The notes: a model not told the origin generated them from the sequence alone. A stretch of 64,000 nt of DNA from Patiriisocius sp047730165 (GCF_047730165.1 NZ_CP159834.1:682001-746000), one strand, 5' to 3'; positions 25,891 through 35,938 are shown, counted from the first letter of the stretch. A program made the numbers and translations.

Positions 25891-26805
25891 TTAGAAGTAT
25901 CTAGGTGAACGTAATGCCTTCTTGTTAAATATAAGATCGAACGTTAGTATTACTTCGTGCGAAGCTGGTGCTACAGTTTTTATTTCACTAGTTACTGCAT
26001 CGTATGCGTATCCAATTCGTAATGTGGGTGTTGCTTGAAACCCTACAAGACCACTAAAAGAATCATCTAGTCTGTAAGATGCTCCTAATTCAAATTTATC
26101 ATAGAACAATGCATTCAAGTTTCCATCAAAAGAGGTGGGTGCATCAAATGCAGATTTTACCATCAAAGAAGGTTTTAGTTTAAAGTTATCGTTTACTTGG
26201 AATACATATCCTGCAGTTGCAAAATAATGGTTAATTTCTGATCCAAACTTAAGTGCATTCTCATCTAAGTGTACAGATTTTAACATATTAGGAACCGAAA
26301 GTCCCAGATAGAAATTATCTGTATATAAGAATGCTCCTGCTCCAATATTAGGATAGGTGTCGTTGATATCCTGAGAGAAAAAAGGATCACCTTCATCCTG
26401 TGTGTCAAGGCCTGCTAGACCAACATCGTGAAAAGTAGCACCAGCTTTTATTCCTAAAGCTAGTTTTGCTTTATTTCCTAGTTGTAAGGTGTATGAGAAA
26501 TCCGCGTACGCATTTGTTTCACTGATAGGACCTAGCTCATCTTTAATTACAGAGAGTCCTAATCCTACATTATTACCTACTGGAGCATGTCCAGAAAATG
26601 TAATAGTTACAGGTGCATCATCAAAACCAGCCCATTGATTTCGGTACAATGCAGTAAGTGACAATGCCTCTTTATTTCCAGCATAGGCTGGATTTACGAC
26701 ATTCATATTGTACATATACTGCGTGTATTGCGGATCTTGTTGAGCTGATGCCATTTGAGACATACATCCAACAATTAGGAGTACTAATAACGTTCGTTTT
26801 TTCAT
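25891..26805 (-). CDS. PorP/SprF family T9SS membrane protein
   Basis: This 304-aa outer-membrane beta-barrel protein of the PorP/SprF family has a signal peptide ending ASAQ, followed by QDPQYTQYMYNMNVVNPAYAGN, the diagnostic N-terminal motif. Barrel segments such as LSLTALYRNQWAGFD and LRIGYAYDA come next. SprF-like proteins are needed for secretion or anchoring of specific type-B T9SS cargo encoded next to them. Here the gene starts 25 bp after the 1252-aa cargo gene, so they are presumably a pair. Confidence 0.93.
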   Translation of the reverse strand: MKKRTLLVLLIVGCMSQMASAQQDPQYTQYMYNMNVVNPAYAGNKEALSLTALYRNQWAGFDDAPVTITFSGHAPVGNNVGLGLSVIKDELGPISETNAYADFSYTLQLGNKAKLALGIKAGATFHDVGLAGLDTQDEGDPFFSQDINDTYPNIGAGAFLYTDNFYLGLSVPNMLKSVHLDENALKFGSEINHYFATAGYVFQVNDNFKLKPSLMVKSAFDAPTSFDGNLNALFYDKFELGASYRLDDSFSGLVGFQATPTLRIGYAYDAVTSEIKTVAPASHEVILTFDLIFNKKALRSPRYF

Positions 26806-26830
26806 TATTTTGCTTATTAATATTATTCAA

Positions 26831-29800
26831 TTATTTGTTTAAATAGATAAACCCGGTTAAGGCTTCACCTTCTACTAAGTTGATCACGTAATAGTAATTA
26901 CCTACTGGTAGGCTGCTACCATCATCCGCTTGTCCATACCATTCATTAACATAGTTAGCCAGCTCATATACTTTAAGACCATGGCGGTTAAAGATCATTA
27001 GGGTTTCTATTCCTGGTGATGCGTTTAGGTACTCTAAATCAAGGTTATCATTTAAGCCATCACCATTTGGCGAAATACCCTGCGTTATGATACAAGGTTG
27101 ATTTGCATAGAAATCAACAAAGATATCTTCGCTAGCTAAACAGCCGTCGTTACTAACTTCTACCTCATAAACTCCACCGGCTTCAATTTCTAAAGTTGCT
27201 TCAGCTTCTCCCTCAAGAAGACCACCGTCTAAATACCATTGATAGGTAATAGGGGCTCCGTCTTCATTTGTAGCAGTTGCAGTTAGGGTCTCTATTTCGT
27301 TAGCACATTTTGTAAATGTAGTTTCGCCTCCATTAATCGTGACTACCGGCAAGGTTCTAAAGTTTAATGTGAGGTCATCACTAATAGTACATTCATCAAT
27401 CGTTACGTCCACTGTGTAGGTACCATCTTCTAAAACTGTAATGGTAGGAGTCGTTTCTCCAGTACTCCAAAGGTATGTTGCTTCTGTTGCGTCTTCGCCT
27501 ACTATTTCTGGGACAATTTCAAATGAAGCTATTCCACAGAACTCTTGACTTACACCTATGCTCACTGTGAAATCTACGACATTCACAAGAACCTCATCAG
27601 AACCCAAACAACCCCCTTGAGATGTTACAACTACAGAAAAAGCACCATCTTGATCTGCATCAAGTGTAGCATTTGTTTCTCCAGTAAGTTCAACGTTGTC
27701 TTGCGACCATTGGTAACTAACATCCATTAAATCTACAATATTTACCGGAGTTCCGTCAATGGTGACAGATCCACCTTCACAGACTAAAAGGTCTGGACCC
27801 AATTCTACCACAGGAATTTCGAAAAATTCAATAAAGATAGTGTCACCAATTTGGCACGTAGTATTGTCGAAAGAAACGGCTACCTCATAGGTGCCTGTTT
27901 CTGTCACAACCAGTGTGCTACCTGTTTCATCTGTTAGCAAGATACCATCTTGTATCCACTCATAGGTAGCATCATCAAAGGTACCTGCATCAAGTGTAAT
28001 CTCTTCGCCTTCACACAGTGCATCACCACCGTTTATCGTAATATCACCACCAAGATCTAATTGACCAAGGTCAAAACTACCCCCTGCCAAGAATACGGCA
28101 GAATCAAAGGCGGTATCAGATCTATCTCCAATAACGAGTTTCACTGTATACACTTCACCAACCATCAATGGCACTGTCGCTGTAGTCAACGTCGTTGTCA
28201 ATCCATCATATTCTACAGGTTGCGCATTTAGGTTATCTGCCCAATTACTCACATATAATTCTGGAAAATAATTTGTTCCTTCAACTTCTCCACCACATAA
28301 GAAAGTATCTCTATGTATTGTAAAAGTACTTACAGGTACATTATCTGAACCTTGAATAGAAGCAATATTTACTCCACCAAAAGGAGCTCCTGAAGTATTT
28401 GGTATACCGGGACCTTTTACTAAAAATGCAAATCCATCTCTAAACTGATCACTACACTCAAAATTGTCCTCATACTCTTCTGATGCAAAAATGAAGTCAA
28501 AAGTTACTAAAGGAATGTTTGAAGAAAACTCAAATTCGAATATCGTAGCATTCTGTGTGGGCACAGTAGTACCGTATTGGTTATCTAGTATTGTTTGAAG
28601 ATCTATATCTCCACCCCATCCAGCACCAGCACCTGATGTCCCTGATTGTGAATTATTTCCTTCTGCAGATTCTGCAAACCCAGAGGATAAGATAATTCCA
28701 TCTTCTAGATCAAAAGCCGTAGTTCCTCTTTTAAAATAACCCCAACTGCGCTGTTCAATATCCGTAACTCCGGCAGGATTTTCTTGAAGATTTGTAAATG
28801 TAATATCTACAGACCCACATCCACCCTGTTCTACAAATACCTGTTGCACTAGTTCTTCCGCAGTAAGGAAAGTTTCTAGGTCATTAATACTGTTGACGAT
28901 AATCGTATCAAACGTATTCACACACACATCAAATGTTGTGTTCTGAAAAGGTTCATTAGTAAAACTGTATACCCGTATCCAATACGTATTACCTAGAGTG
29001 AAATCACTCGACTGGCTCACGTTAAAATCGCTACAGTAAATTTCTGTTAAATTATCGCAATCTGGGCCTGAGTAAACCGCATGTACTAAATCTGTTACAT
29101 CGCCTACTACATTAAGCATACTCACTTGATGCGCAGTTGCTGTTGCTGTAAAGGTAAACCAAACATCATCGTCACCAGTTCCTGGACATGCTGAAGTAAC
29201 ACCCGAGTCTGTTGCTCCTAATAATGTTCCCGAAGTAGTCAAGTCACAAGAATCATCTGCATTTACTGCCACATCTATTGCCGCATCACATTCATCATTA
29301 GCGGGTGGTGGAGGTGGTATAAAAGAAGCGATACAAAGATCAAAGGTGGTCATCTCTAATGGGTTTGTACCATTTGACCAAACACGTATAGCGTATGTTT
29401 CTCCAATCGTTAATCCCGTTGCAAAACTATCATTATCGTCGTTACAAAACAGCTGCGTCAAAGTCGCACAATCTGACCCTTCATATACAGCATGTACTAA
29501 GTTTGTAGTACCTCCCACAATATTTAAAAGGGCAATTGTATGTATTTCTGTGGTTGCTACAAAAGTGTACCAAACATCATCATTAGCCGTCCCTATACAT
29601 TCGTTAAGTACGCTAGACGATGTTGCTCCTCCAATGGTTCCTGAAGTGATTAAAGTACATTGATCATCTAAATTTACGACAGCAGGTGTTGCAAGCAAAT
29701 CACACTCGTCATTTGGCGGTGGTGGCGGCGGCGGCACACAAGTAAGTTCAATATTAAAGTTACCAGAGGCATCTCCAAAACCATTAATGTAAAATAAATA

Positions 29801-30589
29801 ATTAGTAGAAGCGTCAGACTCAAATACTAATTCTGAATTATTTCCTGCTCCACATGCTGCAAAGTTATCGTCGTTTCCAGCCACACAAACTTGACTAAAA
29901 CAATTACCAGAAAAAACTTGTAGTTGTGTGTCAAAATCTGAACCACATAAAGAAACGGTTACAATATCTCCTGTACCCGCGAAGCTATACCATACACCTG
30001 GTGCATCACCAAAATTACCAACGTTACACGCTGGGTCTGGCTCATCTGCTTGAGTAGCTCCTACAGTTGTTGCAAAAAAGCTGTCAGCACAAGCTATAGG
30101 TAATGCGTCTGCACATAGATCATTCGTTACTGGTGGTGGTGGTATAGTGCAGGTGATTGTTAATTCATAATCTCCAGTACCTCCACCAAACCCAAATACA
30201 TATATAAGGTAATCTGTTGAAGCATCTGAAACAAACGAAAACTCAGATTGTAATCCGCAAGAATCATCATTTCCTCCTACACAAGCTAAACTAAAGCAAT
30301 TACCAGAGTACACTCTTATTTTTGTGTCATAACCTGGCAAGGAACATAATGAAAGATTAATGATGTCTCCATTTCCTGCTACGCTGTACCAGTTTCCTGC
30401 TGCACCATTTGGAGTTCCACAACCATCTTCTGGAGAAGTAGCATTCGTAGACATATCTGTATTGCCCGTTACGACGTCACCACAATTAACAACAATGGCA
30501 TCATCACAAAGATCATTTGCTGAGACTTGCGCTTGCGCTTGCATCCCCATAAAAGCAATAATAAAACTGAATAGTAATTTTTTAATCAT
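26831..30589 (-). CDS. Giant T9SS cargo with choice-of-anchor L and type-B gliding-motility C-terminal domain
   Basis: This 1252-aa surface protein has a signal peptide (residues 1-20). Four modules of about 130 aa follow (residues about 23-565), each starting NDLCDDA/NDECD and linked by Pro runs, resembling pre-peptidase C-terminal-like beta sandwiches. Next come a choice-of-anchor L domain (about 570-830, with GIILSSGFAESAEG and FIFASEEYEDNF), several Ig/PKD-like modules, and a C-terminal type-B sorting domain beginning ISPNGDGLNDNLDLEYL. It is exported by T9SS and probably anchored with the downstream PorP/SprF partner. It may act as an adhesin. The first module is nearly identical to that of the next upstream gene. 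Confidence 0.92.
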   Translation of the reverse strand: MIKKLLFSFIIAFMGMQAQAQVSANDLCDDAIVVNCGDVVTGNTDMSTNATSPEDGCGTPNGAAGNWYSVAGNGDIINLSLCSLPGYDTKIRVYSGNCFSLACVGGNDDSCGLQSEFSFVSDASTDYLIYVFGFGGGTGDYELTITCTIPPPPVTNDLCADALPIACADSFFATTVGATQADEPDPACNVGNFGDAPGVWYSFAGTGDIVTVSLCGSDFDTQLQVFSGNCFSQVCVAGNDDNFAACGAGNNSELVFESDASTNYLFYINGFGDASGNFNIELTCVPPPPPPPNDECDLLATPAVVNLDDQCTLITSGTIGGATSSSVLNECIGTANDDVWYTFVATTEIHTIALLNIVGGTTNLVHAVYEGSDCATLTQLFCNDDNDSFATGLTIGETYAIRVWSNGTNPLEMTTFDLCIASFIPPPPPANDECDAAIDVAVNADDSCDLTTSGTLLGATDSGVTSACPGTGDDDVWFTFTATATAHQVSMLNVVGDVTDLVHAVYSGPDCDNLTEIYCSDFNVSQSSDFTLGNTYWIRVYSFTNEPFQNTTFDVCVNTFDTIIVNSINDLETFLTAEELVQQVFVEQGGCGSVDITFTNLQENPAGVTDIEQRSWGYFKRGTTAFDLEDGIILSSGFAESAEGNNSQSGTSGAGAGWGGDIDLQTILDNQYGTTVPTQNATIFEFEFSSNIPLVTFDFIFASEEYEDNFECSDQFRDGFAFLVKGPGIPNTSGAPFGGVNIASIQGSDNVPVSTFTIHRDTFLCGGEVEGTNYFPELYVSNWADNLNAQPVEYDGLTTTLTTATVPLMVGEVYTVKLVIGDRSDTAFDSAVFLAGGSFDLGQLDLGGDITINGGDALCEGEEITLDAGTFDDATYEWIQDGILLTDETGSTLVVTETGTYEVAVSFDNTTCQIGDTIFIEFFEIPVVELGPDLLVCEGGSVTIDGTPVNIVDLMDVSYQWSQDNVELTGETNATLDADQDGAFSVVVTSQGGCLGSDEVLVNVVDFTVSIGVSQEFCGIASFEIVPEIVGEDATEATYLWSTGETTPTITVLEDGTYTVDVTIDECTISDDLTLNFRTLPVVTINGGETTFTKCANEIETLTATATNEDGAPITYQWYLDGGLLEGEAEATLEIEAGGVYEVEVSNDGCLASEDIFVDFYANQPCIITQGISPNGDGLNDNLDLEYLNASPGIETLMIFNRHGLKVYELANYVNEWYGQADDGSSLPVGNYYYVINLVEGEALTGFIYLNK
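30129..30536. repeat. Long near-identical repeat, copy 1 (N-terminal module of the 1252-aa protein)
   Basis: The coding DNA for the first module is almost identical to 34948-35355. At protein level I count nine differences over about 124 aligned residues, while the other modules of the two proteins differ much more. This points to recent duplication or gene conversion. Confidence 0.85.
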
Positions 30590-30625
30590 AAAATTGATTT
30601 TTTATTTACAACACTAATTTATCGA

Positions 30626-30702
30626 AATTTCTTGAGTACATATAAGGTGCTCCACCTTATTAGATTAAAGGCTGAGTTTACAGGATAAACACCCAAGAAA
30701 TT
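30626..30702 (-). promoter_or_regulatory. Nested inverted repeats between the two giant T9SS genes
   Basis: Outer arms of 9 bp (AATTTCTTG at 30626-30634 and CAAGAAATT at 30694-30702) enclose a tight inner hairpin at 30642-30660 (8-bp arms ATAAGGTG/CACCTTAT, 3-nt loop). This occupies most of the 125-bp gap. It lacks a T-run, so it is not a standard terminator. It could be an RNA structure that stabilises or attenuates the message. Confidence 0.4.
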
Positions 30703-30714
30703 CTCATAATAAAA

Positions 30715-33700
30715 TTAATCTTCTCTATTTACATATACCCAACCACTTACTTCTCTTCCGTAAACAGCATCATCATTTTCTAACTGAATCACATAGAAGT
30801 ATGTTCCTGTAGGCAGTGCTTCACCATCATTGGTTTGCCCACCCCATTCATTGACATAGTCAATATTTTGATAGATCGCTGTTCCTAGTCTATTAAATAC
30901 TTGGAATAGCTCTATCCCAGATCTATCGTCTAAGAATTGTAAGTCTAGGGTATCATTCATTCCATCACCGTTAGGCGATATACCTTCAGAAATAATACAA
31001 TTATCAACATTGTACAATGAAATATCAATAGTGTCTGAACCTAGACAATTTCCGTTGAGAACATTTACAGTATACAAAGCAGACCCTATAGTCCCTGCTG
31101 GTAACTGAATCACAATAGAAGGTCCACTTTCGTCAGCAATAACAGCTCCGTTAGGGTCTAACCATTCGTATACTAAATCTCCTTCTACATCTACCGCAGC
31201 TGTTAGCGTTGTATCCATATCTGGACAGGTCTGAAAATCTGCTCCTAGCGTTATTATTGGATTGGCTAAAAATGCTACCGAAACGGTAGCTTCTACGGTA
31301 CAAACATCCACCAGTATGGTTAATGTATATACTCCAGTACTATCTACTGTTATTGTAGGTGTAGTTTCACCTGTACTCCATAAGTACGTAATTCCTGTTG
31401 TATCACCTGTGATGTTAGGGACAATCTCAAAAGCATCATCGCCTTCACAGAATGACTCGTCCATCCCAAGATCTAATACTGGTGCGTCAAACACAATTAC
31501 TTCTGTAGTGAAAACATTTATTCCACATACCGGAGCGAATACTTCTAAGGTATATACTCCCGCAGCCGTTGGAACGAAAATAGGATCTGTTGAAACTACA
31601 GCACCTGAAGCATCTTTCCACTCGTAAGTCACCAAGGTAAGGTCTATGGCAGCATTTGTAACCGTCCCATCAATGGCTGGGAACTCTTCGTTAGAACAAA
31701 TCTCAAATAAAGCCGGTAAGGTGATTCCTAGATTAAGGTTAGGTCCTATTTCTATATTAAATTGTGTAATACTAAAACAAGAATCTTGATCTTCTCTCTC
31801 TACACGTACCCAGATAACTTCAGGGTCTGATGTATTTGTATACATTGTAGGATCTACAAAAGCGTTTTCATCATTCATTGCATCCGCATCTGTCGTATGA
31901 AAAGTGATGTTAAAATCTGCCGCATCTAGACCGTTTAAAATATCCTCATTTTGAGCAGTAAGATCGTATGTTGCAAAGCCATCTTCATCATCATCACATC
32001 CTATTAGATCTTCTGGCGTAGCTATTTCTGGAGGAGTTCCCTCAAAGTAAAGACCTATATCGTCAATGGCAAAGTCATTTCCGCAGCCACCAAACTCTAT
32101 ATTCTCTAAAACCAACTCTAGTGTCGTGTTGTTTCCAGAGTTAAATTCCAAGAAGAATCTTTTCCATTCAAATTCTGATTGATTAGGAACATCTCCGGTA
32201 CTAGAGCTACTTACGGTAAGCCCCGCAGTATCTTCAAATCTGTAAATAAAGTTTGTTGGGTCTCCATCAGCCGGACAAACATTAGCATCTGTATCGTACA
32301 TAGTCGTAACCCATATCACAAAAAAGTAATCTGTATTTGCCTCTACAGCAATTTCTCTTCTATAAAACTCTGCCTGTGCAGGTAAATCACTTACGTTAAT
32401 GATTAATGCATTTCCATCTGTGTCATCTTCAGTATGATCCTCCAAGTTTTGATGCCAACCTGTATTAATCGGGCTGGTTCCATTTTGAACTGAATAATCT
32501 AATGGGTCTAAGGTTCCACCGCCATCAAAGACATATGGAGCAGGAAGGAATGGGTGATCTACTGGCGCAGTACCTTCTCCAAAATCTTCTGAGAACTGGG
32601 TGTCAGTGCAGTCATATGTAATACAACCCACTTCACGCTCTACAATGACATCATCTTCTCTAATTTCTAAAGTGCCATCCGGAAGTTCTGCGGTTAATGT
32701 AGCCGTATACGTCGTTGTGAATGTTGGACAAACAGTTATAATTGGATCTGTTCCAATAACGGTACCTGAAGGATCTGTCCAAGTAAATGAACTCGCTGTG
32801 TTCTGTGCTCCATTAGGAACAAAACGCCATGTTTCATCAACAGCTTCCCATACACCCGTATTTCTATCCGTTGGCACACTAAATTCTGTAAGATCATTCC
32901 CCATCAAACCGAGTGTCGCAAGACCGTCATTCCATGCTGGACAAGAAGGCTTATTAATTAAGTTTACATCAATAACATTTATTGATTCATATAAAAGTAT
33001 TTGCTGGGATGTAAAGAAAGTATCATCACAAGCACCCCCAAAATGGGGCACTTCATTAAAGTTAAGTACAAAAATTCGGTAAGGCGCTACTCCAGAAATA
33101 AAATAGTTTATTCTAGTGGGATCTGGATTCGTAGCGGGCTGTAAATCGTGATAAGCACCATAAATAGTGTTTAATGGGAAATTTCCATCAGTAACAGGCA
33201 ATAGATCTTCTGGTTCTGAATTCCATCCATTGAAGCCTCCAGCTAAGGCAGTATTAAAAGAAATTTGACCGTTAGGGCCAACCACCAACTGGCTATAATC
33301 ATTAGTATAGTAATTAAAATCAAAAGGTAAATCAATCACTTGACTCCAAGTATCATCAACAATTATATTTGTAGGCGTACCTCCTTCTAAAGGTGGCACA
33401 TCACATAAGGGACCATCAATAAGGTACTCTGTAGTATCCAAACCAGGCTCTACGATAAAGTTTGCCATTAAGTCCACACACGCTATTTCACAATTTAAAA
33501 ACACGTCTTCTCCTGCATCAAGAATGGTATAACACCCATCTACAATACATAAAAATGCAAAAGGCTCACTCATCAATGTACAATTAGGATCTCCCGGATT
33601 TACTGTTATAGTCACCACATCAACTGCTGGGTCATAAGGTCCCATTACAACAATTCCTGGATTGGTTATCACTTGAGGTGCTCCACCTACGTCATCTGTA

Positions 33701-35412
33701 ATTGTCACACCACCCCCAGAGCCTACATCTGTAACGGTTACTTCTACATTAAAAGATTGTGTAGGTTCGCACATACCCACTACTTCATAGGTTACTACCG
33801 GTTCTGTACACTCCAAACAGATCACCGTGTAATCTATTGGGTCTATACCCGCACTACTTTCACAACTGAAAATATTGTCACTTTGCACTTGAAATGAAAT
33901 TGAGTTTCCACTTGCAGTAAATACAAGACCAGCTAAATCTCCGTTATCACCATAAGGATCATCAGGATTTAAATTAGTCACTCCATCTGAGTCTAAAACA
34001 ATGAATTCATCAAAACCATTCTCAACCTCTCCTGAATTAATGATCAAGCGTAATGGAAAAGCTGTATCTCCTTGAAATATGTTCTGGATCGTACTATCAT
34101 CGCCATAGCAGTACGTATCATTATAAGAACCCGCAGCACATACTATATCAATTAATCCATTTCTGATACAAACATCAAAAGTTACATCATTCACAGGATC
34201 TGTCCCAAAAGTAAATACTCTAATATAATATGTCTGTCCTACGACTAACCCTTGAGCAAAACTTTGGTCTGCATCACTACAACCTATGTTTACTAAGGTA
34301 TTGCAATCACCTTCATATAAGGCGTGTACTAGATTTGTTGGGTTTCCTGTTATGTTTAATAACTCTATTATCTGTACTTCAGACATCGCTACAAACTCAA
34401 ACCAGACGTCATCATCTGCAATACCAGGACAAGGATTTACAAGATTAGAATCTGTTGCTCCGGCAAGTGCACCTGGTGTAGTAATAAAACACGTGTCATC
34501 TGCATTTACTCCAGCCACTATAGCATCATCACACTCATCATTTATTGGCGGTAGTGGTAATTGACGTATACACAAGTCAAAAGTTGTTGTCACAAACGGT
34601 GTTGTTCCAAAACTATAGATCCTCATAAAATAAGTATCTCCTATTGTGAGGTTTTGCACTAAACTCTGATCTGGATCACTACAAGCGATGTTCACTAATG
34701 CTCCACAAGTACCTTGATACAAAGAATGCACAAGATTTGTTGGTGCTCCTTGAACATTTGTAATTTCAATAATTTGAGATGCTGCAGTTGCTACAAAGCT
34801 ATACCACACATCATCATTAGCCGTCCCTGGGCAAGGATTTGCTTCGTTAGAACCGGTGGCTCCTCCTATGGTTAGCGTTTGGTTTAATAGCGTACACGTT
34901 TCATCTGCATTTACTACGAGCGGTAATGCCGTCAAGCACTCATCATTTACTGGTGGTGGTGGTGGTGTAGTACACGTAATTGTTAATTCATAATCTCCAG
35001 TACCTCCACCAAAACCAAATACATATATAAGGTAATTAGTTGACGCATCTGAAACAAACGTAAACTCAGATCGTAATCCACAAGAATCATCATTTCCTCC
35101 TACACAGGCTAAACTAAAGCAATTACCAGAGTACACTCTTATTTTTGTATCATAATCTGGCAAGGAGCACAATGAAAGATCAATGATGTCTCCATTTCCA
35201 GCTAAGCTGTACCAATTTCCCGCAGCACCATTTGCAGTACCACAGCCATCTTCTGGAGAAGTAACATTCGTAGACATATCTGTATTGCCTGTTACAACGT
35301 CTCCGCAATTAACGACAATGGCATCCTCGCAAAGATCATTTGCAGGAGCTTGCGCGATAGTTAGTAAAGAAGAGAAAATAAAAGTGAGGCCTAGGAGTAA
35401 TTTTTTTATCAT
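30715..35412 (-). CDS. Giant T9SS cargo (1565 aa) with type-B gliding-motility C-terminal domain
   Basis: This is a 1565-aa secreted protein with a signal peptide (ending TIAQ). Three N-terminal beta-sandwich modules (residues about 23-425) of the same family as its neighbour's follow. Then come several Cys-containing modules (about 430-630), a middle domain (about 650-900) with FDFNYYTNDYSQLVVGPNG, a jelly-roll-like region (about 950-1150), Ig-like domains, and a type-B sorting domain (ISPNGDGMNDTLDLQFLDD to SGWVYVNRED). It has no choice-of-anchor L domain. It lies 125 bp upstream of the 1252-aa gene, facing the same way. An extracellular adhesive or structural role is inferred from the architecture. 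Confidence 0.9.
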   Translation of the reverse strand: MIKKLLLGLTFIFSSLLTIAQAPANDLCEDAIVVNCGDVVTGNTDMSTNVTSPEDGCGTANGAAGNWYSLAGNGDIIDLSLCSLPDYDTKIRVYSGNCFSLACVGGNDDSCGLRSEFTFVSDASTNYLIYVFGFGGGTGDYELTITCTTPPPPPVNDECLTALPLVVNADETCTLLNQTLTIGGATGSNEANPCPGTANDDVWYSFVATAASQIIEITNVQGAPTNLVHSLYQGTCGALVNIACSDPDQSLVQNLTIGDTYFMRIYSFGTTPFVTTTFDLCIRQLPLPPINDECDDAIVAGVNADDTCFITTPGALAGATDSNLVNPCPGIADDDVWFEFVAMSEVQIIELLNITGNPTNLVHALYEGDCNTLVNIGCSDADQSFAQGLVVGQTYYIRVFTFGTDPVNDVTFDVCIRNGLIDIVCAAGSYNDTYCYGDDSTIQNIFQGDTAFPLRLIINSGEVENGFDEFIVLDSDGVTNLNPDDPYGDNGDLAGLVFTASGNSISFQVQSDNIFSCESSAGIDPIDYTVICLECTEPVVTYEVVGMCEPTQSFNVEVTVTDVGSGGGVTITDDVGGAPQVITNPGIVVMGPYDPAVDVVTITVNPGDPNCTLMSEPFAFLCIVDGCYTILDAGEDVFLNCEIACVDLMANFIVEPGLDTTEYLIDGPLCDVPPLEGGTPTNIIVDDTWSQVIDLPFDFNYYTNDYSQLVVGPNGQISFNTALAGGFNGWNSEPEDLLPVTDGNFPLNTIYGAYHDLQPATNPDPTRINYFISGVAPYRIFVLNFNEVPHFGGACDDTFFTSQQILLYESINVIDVNLINKPSCPAWNDGLATLGLMGNDLTEFSVPTDRNTGVWEAVDETWRFVPNGAQNTASSFTWTDPSGTVIGTDPIITVCPTFTTTYTATLTAELPDGTLEIREDDVIVEREVGCITYDCTDTQFSEDFGEGTAPVDHPFLPAPYVFDGGGTLDPLDYSVQNGTSPINTGWHQNLEDHTEDDTDGNALIINVSDLPAQAEFYRREIAVEANTDYFFVIWVTTMYDTDANVCPADGDPTNFIYRFEDTAGLTVSSSSTGDVPNQSEFEWKRFFLEFNSGNNTTLELVLENIEFGGCGNDFAIDDIGLYFEGTPPEIATPEDLIGCDDDEDGFATYDLTAQNEDILNGLDAADFNITFHTTDADAMNDENAFVDPTMYTNTSDPEVIWVRVEREDQDSCFSITQFNIEIGPNLNLGITLPALFEICSNEEFPAIDGTVTNAAIDLTLVTYEWKDASGAVVSTDPIFVPTAAGVYTLEVFAPVCGINVFTTEVIVFDAPVLDLGMDESFCEGDDAFEIVPNITGDTTGITYLWSTGETTPTITVDSTGVYTLTILVDVCTVEATVSVAFLANPIITLGADFQTCPDMDTTLTAAVDVEGDLVYEWLDPNGAVIADESGPSIVIQLPAGTIGSALYTVNVLNGNCLGSDTIDISLYNVDNCIISEGISPNGDGMNDTLDLQFLDDRSGIELFQVFNRLGTAIYQNIDYVNEWGGQTNDGEALPTGTYFYVIQLENDDAVYGREVSGWVYVNRED
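34948..35355. repeat. Long near-identical repeat, copy 2 (N-terminal module of the 1565-aa protein)
   Basis: This is the partner of 30129-30536 in direct orientation, about 4.8 kb away. Recombination between the copies would fuse the two genes or delete the DNA between them. Confidence 0.85.
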
Positions 35413-35764
35413 GATGGTATTCCTAATATATATTTTAAGAGCACTAAATTATTGAAATTTTAGGACTAACAGCGATTAGTTTGACAAACTAGTTGTAAAG
35501 TGAGAAAATTAGGATAAAGTGTGAAATAAATGTTAATTATGAACTCGAATTATGAAAGCTTAATTGTCATTTCTGAAAATTTAACACCGATTTATAACTA
35601 AAGTTTAATTTTAAATTTGATTTCATATCAAAGAAGGAATCTTCATAGATATTCCAAAATTGAAATTTTTGAAAACAACAGCGATTGTCGCATGAAGAAA
35701 GAAAAAGTTGATGTTGGATAGGGACCTAATACAAGGTAGAAGAGAGTAAAGGAATTTTTAATGA
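35413..35764. other. AT-rich intergenic region upstream of the 1565-aa gene
   Basis: These 352 bp contain no convincing ORF. A palindrome, TAGTTTG-A-CAAACTA (35477-35491), lies 65 bp before the 1565-aa start and could be an operator. The rest is strongly AT-rich, and I see no other signal in it. Confidence 0.5.
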
Positions 35765-35938
35765 CTATCCTCTAAAATCTTTCAAAAACCATTTTGCGAT
35801 GAAGGCATATAACTTATTATCCTTGGTGCTATTTACACCATGAAAACGGGCTTCTTTTATTCTGTACATAATGATATTAATACCGCCAACAAAGACAAGC
35901 AAAATAAATAAAACCAAAATAAGTAAAAGAAGATCCAT
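35765..35938 (-). CDS. Small membrane protein (57 aa), hypothetical
   Basis: A short minus-strand frame starts ATG-GAT-CTT and encodes about 22 hydrophobic residues (MDLLLLILVLFILLVFVGG) followed by a basic, partly amphipathic tail ending FLKDFRG. This is a classic single-pass small membrane protein layout, with N-out or N-in undecided. The codon usage is like that of neighbours. No family is recognised. It sits alone between the giant T9SS genes and the nuclease-family gene. It could be a chance ORF, but the clean hydrophobic helix and charged tail favour a real gene. Confidence 0.5.
   Translation of the reverse strand: MDLLLLILVLFILLVFVGGINIIMYRIKEARFHGVNSTKDNKLYAFIAKWFLKDFRG

Noticed and set aside
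32600..33082. Plus-strand frame of 160 codons inside the 1565-aa gene
   Set aside because: It is antisense to the giant T9SS gene and has a biased Ser/Val/Thr composition typical of shadow frames.
34286..34564. Plus-strand frame overlapping the giant gene
   Set aside because: It is one of several overlapping frames opposite repeated sequence, with no support for coding.
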